Below, in pieces: positions 1 to 6,813 of a DNA stretch of 7,897 nt. How positions within the stretch are numbered: the first letter of the stretch is position 1; every line of letters starts with the position of its first letter. Under the pieces are notes generated by a model, which was not told where the DNA came from, did not search any database, and was given only the letters and a program-made list of their open reading frames with translations. Both the position numbers and the translations under genes were made by a program. The DNA is from Altererythrobacter sp. (lineage in GTDB: Bacteria > Pseudomonadota > Alphaproteobacteria > Sphingomonadales > Sphingomonadaceae): positions 1-7,897 of the forward strand of contig JALZVZ010000200.1 of the NCBI GenBank assembly GCA_023299945.1, written 5' to 3'.

Positions 1-614
1 TTGACACCTCGAACGATCTTTTGAACCCCACCAATGGTTTTCGCCTCAGCGCTTTGGTCCAACCCGAGGGATCCTTGCAAGGTGGTTTTAGCCCCTATGT
101 CCGCACGGTCGTAAACGGCTCCGCTTATTATCCTGTTGGCCAATCAATTGTTTTGGCCGGGCGTTTCAAATTGGGCTCCATTCAAGGGGCCAGCCGTCAA
201 AGCATTGCGCCATCGCGCAGATTATACGCTGGCGGCGGCGGATCAGTGCGCGGCTTTGGATTTCAGGGCTTGGGACCAAAGGTACTCGAACCCAATCGCA
301 ATTTTGACCCCGCCGATCCTGAAGAAACAGCCGATCCATTTCTTATCCGGCCCATCGGCGGGCGCAGCGTTGTCGAGGCTGCGGCAGAGGTTCGTTACCG
401 CTTTGGCGATTATGGAGTGGTCGGATTTGTCGATGCTGGCCAAGTGTATGAAAGCGCACGGCCCGGCTTTTCAGATATCCGTTACGGGGTCGGCTTGGGC
501 GGGCGCTTTTACACCAATTTCGGGCCGCTGCGTTTGGATGTGGCAACACCGCTTGGCCGCCGCGATGGTGAAAGCCGCGTCACTGTTTTTGTCTCCATCG
601 GGCAGGCATTTTAA
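1..614 (+). CDS. tamA: TamA-type outer-membrane Omp85 barrel protein, 3' part only
   Basis: The reading frame is open from base 3 to the TAA at 612-614 and gives the last 203 residues; the N-terminus and POTRA domains lie left of the window. The visible part is the C-terminal beta-barrel of an Omp85/bacterial surface antigen protein. A glycine stretch followed by VRGF (bases 246-257) is the conserved loop-6 motif that reaches into the barrel. Alternating hydrophobic strands follow (for example YGVVGFVDAG, then FGPLRLDVATPLG), and the chain ends in a terminal Phe (VFVSIGQAF), as expected of a barrel beta-signal. Known role of the family: with TamB it forms the translocation and assembly module in the outer membrane. 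BamA shares this fold, but the tamB gene directly downstream points to TamA. It is probably co-transcribed with tamB, since there is no gap between them. No internal stop or frameshift is seen. Confidence 0.9.
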   Translation, partial: DTSNDLLNPTNGFRLSALVQPEGSLQGGFSPYVRTVVNGSAYYPVGQSIVLAGRFKLGSIQGASRQSIAPSRRLYAGGGGSVRGFGFQGLGPKVLEPNRNFDPADPEETADPFLIRPIGGRSVVEAAAEVRYRFGDYGVVGFVDAGQVYESARPGFSDIRYGVGLGGRFYTNFGPLRLDVATPLGRRDGESRVTVFVSIGQAF

Positions 615-3600
615 GTGGCTAGCGCACCAGAAATTCAGGAAGTGGATGCAGAGCCAAGCGCGGGCAAAGGCTGGTCTTGGCCTTTACGCATAGCCGCCGG
701 ATTTGCAGGGCTGATCGCGCTTTTGCTGCTGATTGCCGCTGCACTGGTGCTGGGTATCAATACCAGCCCCGGCCGTGATTTCGTGAAGGATCAGGTCGAG
801 GCGCTGGAGTTTGAAAATGGCTTGTCGATTGGCATCGGCGCCATTGATGGGTCGCTTTATGATGAGATGACGATCCGCGATCTGACTTTGTCTGACCCAC
901 AGGGCGTGTTCCTGCGTGTTCCGGCGGCAAATGTGGATTGGAACCCCTTTGCCTTTACCCGCAGCCATATCGACATCAGCGCACTGACCGCCGAGACGGC
1001 CACGTTGGAACGCTTGCCGGAATTTACAGAAACACCGCCAAGCGATGATCCGCTGCTGCCCGATTACGACATTGATGTGGGCCGCTTTGAAATTGAAAAA
1101 TTTTTCATCAAAGCGCCAGTGACCGGACAGACGCGCGTCGCCTCGATGAGCGGTGATGTGCAAATCGCAGACGCCCGAGCAAAGGTGAATTTCGAAGGGT
1201 CCGCATTGGCGAATATGGTCGCGGGCCAAGATGATGCGGGCGGCGATAAAGTCGTACTGCGTTTGGATGCCGTTCCCGATGACAATGTGTTTGATTTAGA
1301 GCTTGATCTGAACGCGCCTGCGTCTGGCATTATCTCTGGACTGGCTGGTTTTGATGAGGCGCTAACCGCCCAGCTTTCAGGCAAAGGCAGCTGGGAAAAT
1401 TGGAACGGTCAACTCGCCGCAACGCTAGGCGAGGATAGCCTTGCTGATCTCGAGCTTAGTGGGCGCGATGGCACGTTCGGCGCTGATGGCGCGGTCAGTC
1501 TTGGAAAATTTGCACCACCTGCCGCAACCAGCCTGTTGAGCGACACAACCGCGATTGATGTCAGCGCAATATTGGACGAGCGCAGTGCACAAATCGACGG
1601 ACGTTTTTCTAGCCCAGCGTTTACCCTTGGCACCAACGGTTTAATCGATCTTTCAGACAATAACTTCGATAATTTTAAAGCAGCTTTCGTGCTGCTCAAA
1701 CCCTCCGCGCTCACACCCAATCTGCGGGGAGAGGGCCTGCGCGCGATGCTCACTCTCAATGGCGAGATAGCTGCGCCTTTGGTGAATTATGACATCAATG
1801 CCGCGCGTATCGCAGTAAACGACATAGACTTGATAGGCCTGCGCGCACGCGGAGAAACGCGCGTCGATAGGGAAGGGATGAGTATCCCTGTTTCTGCCAC
1901 TGTGGCGCGCATTTCGGGCTTGGATACAGCAGCGGGGGGCGCGCTGTCCGATATCACTTTACGCGGCGACATTGCCTATCAAGATGGGCGGCTTCTATCG
2001 GATAATTTGCGCATTCGTTCGGATAGAATTGACGCAGGTGTTACCCTTGTTGCCGATCTAAATGCAGGCCGATATGGCGCGGCGATTGATGGCAAACTCG
2101 GCAATTACCTGCTGGAGAGTGTCGGCATTTTCAACCTTGAAACCGATGTTGATTTGAAAGCCGATAGCGATGGTGATTACCGGCTAGCTGGCAAAGCGCG
2201 GGCTCGCTCGACCAGCCTATCGAATGAAAGCGTCAGCGAATTTCTTGGCGGCGATTTTATCATTGCCAGCGATATTGCCTATGCCAGCGACGGGATTGCA
2301 CGCTTTTCCAATGCACGCCTTGATGCGCCCTTGCTAAAAGTAACAGGTGGGCGCGGAACTTACTCGCTCGATGGGCAATTTGATGTCGCCGCCAGCGCCG
2401 TTTCGGATGCATACGGCCCGCTTGGGTTGCAATTGGCCGGCACGATCACAAATCCGCGCGCAATCATTAAGGCCGCAAATCCCGGTCTTGGGGTCGGCCT
2501 TGCCAGCGTGACAGCTGTTATTCGCGGCGACAATGGCAATTACCGCGTCGATGCCGATGGACAGAGCGATTACGGTCCCTTCACCGCCGATGTGACGGTC
2601 GCGGCGGGCAGCGGGCCATTGGCGCTCAATATCAACCGCGCTGATATAGCCGGGATCGGGCTGACAGGGCGGATGCAGCAAACATCCGCAGGGCCATTTA
2701 CAGGCCAATTGACCGCCAATGGACAAGGCTTGAACGGCACGGTTCAGCTTGGAGCACGCGGCCAATATCAAACCGCTGATATCAAAATGCGGGCGCGCGG
2801 CACTGTCTTGCCCGGCCCTGCGCGGGTGCGGATTGGCTCGGCCATAATTGATGCCAACGTCGTGCTTTACGACCAGCCAGAGGTTGTCGCCGATGTGCAA
2901 TTGGCAAACACAGATTACGGTGCGCTCAACATCAATGCGATGCGCGCAAAGGTGGATTATCGCGGCGGCAAAGGCAGCGCCAAATTGCTGGCCGAGGGGC
3001 GCAGCGGTGTGCCGTTCCGGATATCAGCCAATGCTGATCTTCAGTCGGAACTATGGCGCGCTGCGATGCAGGGCAAGGTGCGCGGCATTGCCTTTAAAAC
3101 AGACAGCCCCGCCCGGATCATTCCGCGCGTCAATGCCTATGAATTGCTTCCCACAAAGGTCAGCTTTGGTAAGGGCAGCATGCGGTTGGCGGGCGAATTT
3201 GGCAGCGGCATGAAAGTGCAAAGCCGATTGGACGCGCTCGACATGTCCATCGTCAATGCCTTCATGCCGGGTATGGGCATTGGCGGCACGGCCACCGGCA
3301 GTCTTGATTTTGTACAAGCCAGCGAAAACGCCTTTCCCAAAGCTGATGCGCGCCTCAAAATTCGCAACTTCACCCGCACAACAGCGGTGTCGGTTAGCCA
3401 AGCGGTCAATGTGAACTTTGTCGGTCAATTGCAGGCCAGCGGCGGCGCGGGCCGTGCGGTTGTGCGGCGGGGCGGCGCGGTTATTGGGCGCATGAATGCT
3501 GGGCTTACTCCGCTTGCCCCGGGCAATGGGCCATGGATGAAGCGGCTGATGCAGGCGCCGCTCAATGGCGGAATACGGTATAATGGACCTGCCGATACGT

Positions 3601-4865
3601 TGTTTTCTCTGGCTGGTCAGGACAATCAAAGCCTGTCGGGCGTGATGGGCATTGCGGCTGATTTCAGTGGCAGCCTCGCCAATCCGCAATTGGCGGGAAT
3701 AGTCCGTGCCAATAAGCTTACTTACGAAAACCTGGTTTATGGTACCCGCCTCAGCAATATGACGGTCCAGGGCAAGTTTGAGGGCAATGAGCTTCAGCTA
3801 GAGCGGCTGGAGGCTGCTGCTGGCAAGGGCAGCGTAAAGGCAAGCGGATCGATCAGTCTGGCCGCTGATCAAGGCTTTCCGATGAATGTGAAGGTTACGC
3901 TCGACAAGGCGCGTCTGGCGCGCAGTGATGCGCTGGCGGCGACCGCGACAGGCACGCTGACCTTTTCCAAACTCCAAGGGCAAACCGCTCTGCTGGCGGG
4001 TAGGATTCTGCTGCCTGAGACGCGGTATAAAGTGGTTCAGCAAGGCGCCGCTGAACTGCCAAATCTAACCGGAGTCAGGTTCAAACCCCCTGCCAAATCT
4101 GCGCGCATTACCGGCAATGAAACGGCGATTGCAGCCGCTGGCATGTTCGATCAAATCCGCCTTGATCTGGAACTGGTCGCGCCGGAAAAACTCTATGTCT
4201 CGGGCATGGGCCTTGAAAGCGAATGGAGCGCGGACATCAAAATCAATGGCACCAGCGCCGCGCCGCGCATGGCCGGCAGTGTTGAACTGATACGCGGAAC
4301 ATTGGGCTTTGCAGGGCGATCATTTGCATTGGTTGACGGCAGGCTCGGCTTTACCGGCGGGCGCACTTTGGACCCCACGATCCTGCTCAGCGCGCGCGAA
4401 GATATTGAAGACGTGGCAGTCACGGTGAACGTCAGCGGTCAAGCGTTTAGCCCGCAAATCGCCTTTACCAGCTCACCCGGATTGCCGCAGGATGAGATCA
4501 TTTCCCGCATCCTATTTGGCAGCTCGGTCGGAAATCTCTCTGCCATTCAAACTGTGCAATTGGCAGCCTCGCTCAATTCCCTGCGTTCAACTGGCGGCGG
4601 CCTGAACCCCTTGGGCAAATTGCGCTCGGCCACTGGCATTGACCGCCTTAGGATTGTGGGTTCGGATCAAAGCACAGGCCGCGGCACAGCCTTGGCAGCA
4701 GGGCAATATATCACCGATGATGTCTATATTGAGGTGATTACAGATGCGCGCGGGTTCACCGCCACGCAATTGGAAATCAGCCTGACGCCGGCCCTATCGG
4801 TGCTCAGCCAAGCAGGCGGCGCGATCGGCACCAATGTCAATGTGCGCTACCGCAAGGATTATTGA
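615..4865 (+). CDS. tamB: TamB, inner-membrane-anchored translocation and assembly module protein
   Basis: This 1416-residue protein has a short cytosolic N-terminus, one hydrophobic anchor at about residues 25-48, and then a long periplasmic part rich in short beta-strands. The segment after the anchor (about 50-135, GLSIGIGAIDGSLYDEMTIR) matches the usual AsmA/TamB-type start. The C-terminal TamB domain (DUF490, roughly the last 350 residues) carries DEIISRILFG near residue 1293, the QYITDDVYIEV block, and a terminal NVNVRYRKDY. Family members bridge inner and outer membrane, partner TamA, and are implicated in outer-membrane protein assembly and lipid transport. The length is somewhat above E. 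coli TamB, as is common in alphaproteobacteria. The GTG start was chosen because it abuts the tamA stop (TAAGTG) and leaves a normal short cytosolic tail. Its ribosome-binding site is weak, so translation probably depends on ribosomes finishing tamA (inference). The frame is intact throughout. Confidence 0.95.
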   Translation: MASAPEIQEVDAEPSAGKGWSWPLRIAAGFAGLIALLLLIAAALVLGINTSPGRDFVKDQVEALEFENGLSIGIGAIDGSLYDEMTIRDLTLSDPQGVFLRVPAANVDWNPFAFTRSHIDISALTAETATLERLPEFTETPPSDDPLLPDYDIDVGRFEIEKFFIKAPVTGQTRVASMSGDVQIADARAKVNFEGSALANMVAGQDDAGGDKVVLRLDAVPDDNVFDLELDLNAPASGIISGLAGFDEALTAQLSGKGSWENWNGQLAATLGEDSLADLELSGRDGTFGADGAVSLGKFAPPAATSLLSDTTAIDVSAILDERSAQIDGRFSSPAFTLGTNGLIDLSDNNFDNFKAAFVLLKPSALTPNLRGEGLRAMLTLNGEIAAPLVNYDINAARIAVNDIDLIGLRARGETRVDREGMSIPVSATVARISGLDTAAGGALSDITLRGDIAYQDGRLLSDNLRIRSDRIDAGVTLVADLNAGRYGAAIDGKLGNYLLESVGIFNLETDVDLKADSDGDYRLAGKARARSTSLSNESVSEFLGGDFIIASDIAYASDGIARFSNARLDAPLLKVTGGRGTYSLDGQFDVAASAVSDAYGPLGLQLAGTITNPRAIIKAANPGLGVGLASVTAVIRGDNGNYRVDADGQSDYGPFTADVTVAAGSGPLALNINRADIAGIGLTGRMQQTSAGPFTGQLTANGQGLNGTVQLGARGQYQTADIKMRARGTVLPGPARVRIGSAIIDANVVLYDQPEVVADVQLANTDYGALNINAMRAKVDYRGGKGSAKLLAEGRSGVPFRISANADLQSELWRAAMQGKVRGIAFKTDSPARIIPRVNAYELLPTKVSFGKGSMRLAGEFGSGMKVQSRLDALDMSIVNAFMPGMGIGGTATGSLDFVQASENAFPKADARLKIRNFTRTTAVSVSQAVNVNFVGQLQASGGAGRAVVRRGGAVIGRMNAGLTPLAPGNGPWMKRLMQAPLNGGIRYNGPADTLFSLAGQDNQSLSGVMGIAADFSGSLANPQLAGIVRANKLTYENLVYGTRLSNMTVQGKFEGNELQLERLEAAAGKGSVKASGSISLAADQGFPMNVKVTLDKARLARSDALAATATGTLTFSKLQGQTALLAGRILLPETRYKVVQQGAAELPNLTGVRFKPPAKSARITGNETAIAAAGMFDQIRLDLELVAPEKLYVSGMGLESEWSADIKINGTSAAPRMAGSVELIRGTLGFAGRSFALVDGRLGFTGGRTLDPTILLSAREDIEDVAVTVNVSGQAFSPQIAFTSSPGLPQDEIISRILFGSSVGNLSAIQTVQLAASLNSLRSTGGGLNPLGKLRSATGIDRLRIVGSDQSTGRGTALAAGQYITDDVYIEVITDARGFTATQLEISLTPALSVLSQAGGAIGTNVNVRYRKDY
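4854..4858 (+). promoter_or_regulatory. Ribosome-binding site of the small gene after tamB
   Basis: AAGGA lies inside the last codons of tamB, with six bases between it and the ATG at 4865. This is good spacing for a Shine-Dalgarno site and is clearer than anything in front of the tamB GTG. It is the main reason to treat the 56-codon frame as a real gene. Because the site lies within tamB coding sequence (Lys-Asp codons) it could occur by chance. Confidence 0.6.
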
Positions 4866-5035
4866 TGCGCCCCGCCCTCGTTCTCATCATCTTGGCGCTG
4901 GCCTTACTTAGCACAGTCTTCATCCAAACAGAGAAGCGCGGATCGTTTGATGAACGCTTTGACCGCGCGGATGAGCGCCTGCGCGAAATGGCGCAAAGCA
5001 TTGATGAACAGATAGAGCCAGCGAACGATGACTAG
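4865..5035 (+). CDS. Small single-pass membrane protein with predicted coiled coil, coupled to tamB
   Basis: The frame encodes 56 residues from ATG (4865-4867) to TAG (5033-5035). The ATG shares its A with the tamB stop (TGATG), the usual arrangement for translational coupling, and AAGGA stands six bases upstream. Residues 4-20 are almost entirely hydrophobic (ALVLIILALALLSTVFI), a membrane segment or uncleaved signal anchor; no lipobox or clear signal-peptidase site is visible. The rest is strongly charged. From Phe28 the hydrophobic residues F28, F32, A35, L39, M42, I46 and I50 are spaced 4-3-4-3-4-4, close to the heptad pattern of a coiled coil, so it may oligomerise or bind a helical partner. 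I do not recognise the family and assign no function. Position suggests an accessory role with TamAB or the envelope (inference). Orientation in the membrane is unclear, since Lys24-Arg25 follow the hydrophobic segment and Arg2 precedes it. Confidence 0.72.
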   Translation: MRPALVLIILALALLSTVFIQTEKRGSFDERFDRADERLREMAQSIDEQIEPANDD

Positions 5036-5060
5036 ACCATCATAATTCTTGAGATGGTCT
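5034..5060 (+). terminator. Inverted repeat at the end of the tam operon, weak terminator candidate
   Basis: AGACCATC at 5034-5041 and GATGGTCT at 5053-5060 are perfect 8-bp complements around an 11-base loop. The left arm starts in the TAG of the 56-aa gene. On the plus strand only a short TTTT (5070-5073) follows, about nine bases after the stem, so it is not a classical intrinsic terminator. It may act as an mRNA 3'-end hairpin or be coincidental. On the minus strand no T run follows either. Confidence 0.35.
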
Positions 5061-5117
5061 CAGCAGTACTTTTGGGACAGCTCATCTGACTGCTATGCTT
5101 GCATCCTGCTTATTGCT

Positions 5118-5155
5118 CGGAACGTCCGCAAATGGGTCGGAAACGGAATGTCCGC
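5118..5155. repeat. Pair of 12-bp near-palindromic direct repeats in the convergent gap
   Basis: CGGAACGTCCGC (5118-5129) and CGGAATGTCCGC (5144-5155) differ at one base and start 26 bases apart. Each contains CGGA-N3-TCCG, a small inverted repeat. Both sit between the 3' ends of two convergent genes, where promoters are not expected. That favours a decayed intergenic repeat element or 3'-end structure over an operator. I have the impression that GTCCGC...TGGGTCG...CGGA-type sequences recur between genes in related genomes, but this cannot be shown from one window. Confidence 0.45.
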
Positions 5156-5190
5156 TTTTGTCGCAGTCGGCATGCTGCGCAACACGCCCC

Positions 5191-6699
5191 CTAAGCCGCC
5201 TCAGCCTTAGCCACCGGATAAAGCTCATTCATTGGGCGCGATTTGCCGTCGGAGCATACCATGCGCACGTGATAGCGCCGTAGCCCGCGCGGTTCGTCCA
5301 CGCCGCAGCTATGGGAAATTACGCCGACTTCCTTGCGCATATTTTCGACGAAATGCGCCACGCGCACCGCTTTGTTCGCAGGGTCCAGCCCTTTTTGCAG
5401 GCGCTCATCATGGGTGGTGATGCCGGTGGGACAGGTGTTTTTGTTGCACTTCATCGCCTGAATACAGCCCAGTGCAAACATGAAGCCGCGCGCTGAATTC
5501 ACGAAATCCGCGCCCGTGCACATCGCCCAAGCGACCTCGCCCGGCGTCACCAATTTGCCAGAGGCGATGATCCGGATGCGGTCTTTAAGCCCGTATTTGT
5601 CGCGCATATCAACCACCACCGGCAGGCTTTCGCGCAGGGTCAGGCCGACATTGTCGATCAGCGGCATAGGCGCAGCGCCGGTGCCGCCATCGCCGCCATC
5701 GACAGTGATGAAATCGGGCGCACATTCCGGCCCGCGGCGCACGATCTCTGCCATCAAATCATCGAGCCAACCGTAAGCGCCGACCACGGTTTTAAAGCCA
5801 ACCGGCTTGCCCGTGGCGCGGCGGATGCGGTCAATCATGGCAAGCAGATCATCCGTGCTGGCAATCTCGGGCCAGCGATTGGGCGAGATGGAGGCGGAGT
5901 GCGGTTCTATTCCGCGAATTTGGGCGATCTCTTCATTGACCTTTTTAGCCGGAAGAATGCCGCCTTTGCCCGGCTTTGCACCTTGCGAGAGTTTAATCTC
6001 AAACATGCGCACCTGTTCATGCGCGGCCACTTCGGCCAGTTTCACATCGCACAAATTGCCATCCGCATCGCGCACGCCGTATTTGGCCGTACCGATTTGG
6101 AAGACGATGTCGCAGCCACCCTCCAAGTGAAAGGGCGAGACGCCGCCTTCGCCTGTGTTCATCCAGCAGCCTGCTTTCGCTGAACCGTGGGATAATGCCA
6201 GAACTGCGGGCTTTGACAGCGCGCCGTAGCTCATGGCTGAAACGTTGAAATAGGAGCCTGCTTCATATGGGATTTTTGCACTGCCGCCGCCAATAGTCAT
6301 GGAAGGGGGACAGGTGGCATCATCATCCAGCGTGGGCCAAGGGCAATTGACGAAGATCGGCGTGCCTACAGGGTCAAGGTTGCGGGTGGAGCCGAAAGCA
6401 ACAGTGTTGCCTTTGCCTTGAGATGCCCTCGATATCCAATCGCGCTGGGCGCGGTTAAACGGCATTTCCTCGCGGTCCATAGCGAAGAAATATTGACGGA
6501 AGAACTCCCCCAGCTCGGTAAAGACGGCGCGCAAGCGGCCCACGACGGGATAATTGCGGCGCACCGCATCGCCGGTCTGATTGCGGTCGATAATATAAAG
6601 CGCGACCACGGCAAGCGCTGCCAGCCCGAGCATAAAGACGAATATCGTCGTGAGCCAATCCAGCAATGTCATCGCTGGTTGTATAAAATCTTCCATCAT
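5191..6699 (-). CDS. Membrane-anchored FMN-binding glutamate synthase family protein, no glutaminase domain
   Basis: The gene encodes 502 residues from ATG 6699. This start has GGGGA ten bases upstream; the frame stays open further out to 6807, but that extension looks non-conserved and would cover the palindrome at 6729-6743. Residues 16-37 form one hydrophobic segment. The remainder is the synthase domain of GltB-type glutamate synthase: SYGALS near 157-162, KLSQGAKPGKGG near 236-247, the FMN-loop motif VDGGDGGTG (333-341), and CIQAMKCNKNTC with Cys412, Cys418 and Cys423 spaced exactly as the 3Fe-4S ligands of GltS. The N-terminal amidotransferase domain and the C-terminal GXGXG beta-helix of full GltB are absent, so it should not release ammonia from glutamine itself; it probably binds FMN and an Fe-S cluster as a membrane-side oxidoreductase. 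The substrate is unknown, and calling it glutamate synthase would over-annotate. It shares strand with the upstream ugd, about 114 bases away, and is convergent with the tam genes. Confidence 0.88.
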   Translation of the reverse strand: MMEDFIQPAMTLLDWLTTIFVFMLGLAALAVVALYIIDRNQTGDAVRRNYPVVGRLRAVFTELGEFFRQYFFAMDREEMPFNRAQRDWISRASQGKGNTVAFGSTRNLDPVGTPIFVNCPWPTLDDDATCPPSMTIGGGSAKIPYEAGSYFNVSAMSYGALSKPAVLALSHGSAKAGCWMNTGEGGVSPFHLEGGCDIVFQIGTAKYGVRDADGNLCDVKLAEVAAHEQVRMFEIKLSQGAKPGKGGILPAKKVNEEIAQIRGIEPHSASISPNRWPEIASTDDLLAMIDRIRRATGKPVGFKTVVGAYGWLDDLMAEIVRRGPECAPDFITVDGGDGGTGAAPMPLIDNVGLTLRESLPVVVDMRDKYGLKDRIRIIASGKLVTPGEVAWAMCTGADFVNSARGFMFALGCIQAMKCNKNTCPTGITTHDERLQKGLDPANKAVRVAHFVENMRKEVGVISHSCGVDEPRGLRRYHVRMVCSDGKSRPMNELYPVAKAEAA

Positions 6700-6709
6700 C
6701 GCGCCGTGT

Positions 6710-6714
6710 TCCCC
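6710..6714 (-). promoter_or_regulatory. Ribosome-binding site deciding the start of the glutamate-synthase-like gene
   Basis: On the minus strand GGGGA lies ten bases before the ATG at 6699 (and 13 before a second ATG at 6696). The other in-frame starts at 6726 and 6672 lack a comparable site at proper distance. This supports a start at Met-Met-Glu-Asp-Phe over the longer frame. Confidence 0.5.
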
Positions 6715-6728
6715 ATAAGTTGGCATAT

Positions 6729-6743
6729 CTGACGATTCGTCAG
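6729..6743. promoter_or_regulatory. Perfect 15-bp odd palindrome, candidate operator
   Basis: CTGACGATTCGTCAG has two 7-bp arms around a single central base. It lies in the gap between ugd and the glutamate-synthase-like gene, about 30 bases upstream of the latter's preferred start. Position and symmetry fit a binding site for a dimeric transcription factor. No convincing -35/-10 pair could be placed beside it by eye, and no regulator family is assigned. Confidence 0.5.
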
Positions 6744-6813
6744 CACAAGCATGAAAGTTACACGGTGGCCTGAATTGTGTGTGCGGGCAAGTTATGCCCA
6801 AACGCAATATGGA

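Noticed and set aside
136..693. Plus-strand 185-codon frame across the tamA/tamB junction
   Set aside because: It is a shadow frame of tamA and tamB, both of which show family motifs in another frame; it has no recognisable features of its own.
3051..3689. Long minus-strand open frames within tamB (also 684-1229 and 2334-2900)
   Set aside because: They are antisense to an intact and recognisable TamB, and their composition (Arg, His, Cys, Ala rich without domains) is what the reverse of GC-rich coding sequence gives.
5162..5179. Hairpin CGCAG/CTGCG just beyond the end of the minus-strand gene
   Set aside because: It has only five base pairs with an eight-base loop and is not followed by a T run on either strand; it could easily be chance.
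5095..5283. Plus-strand 62-codon frame with a Leu-rich start in the convergent gap
   Set aside because: Most of it overlaps the 3' end of the well-supported minus-strand gene, it has no clear ribosome-binding site, and its sequence after the first residues is the low-quality Arg/Ser/His mix typical of antisense frames.
6785..6799. Short hairpin GGGCA/TGCCC after the ugd stop, considered as a terminator
   Set aside because: The stem is only five base pairs and no T run follows on the minus strand, so it cannot be supported as an intrinsic terminator.
6700..6807. N-terminal extension of the glutamate-synthase-like protein up to 6807
   Set aside because: The extra 36 residues (Cys/His/Pro-rich) do not resemble the family, would translate the palindrome, and lack a better ribosome-binding site than the one serving ATG 6699.
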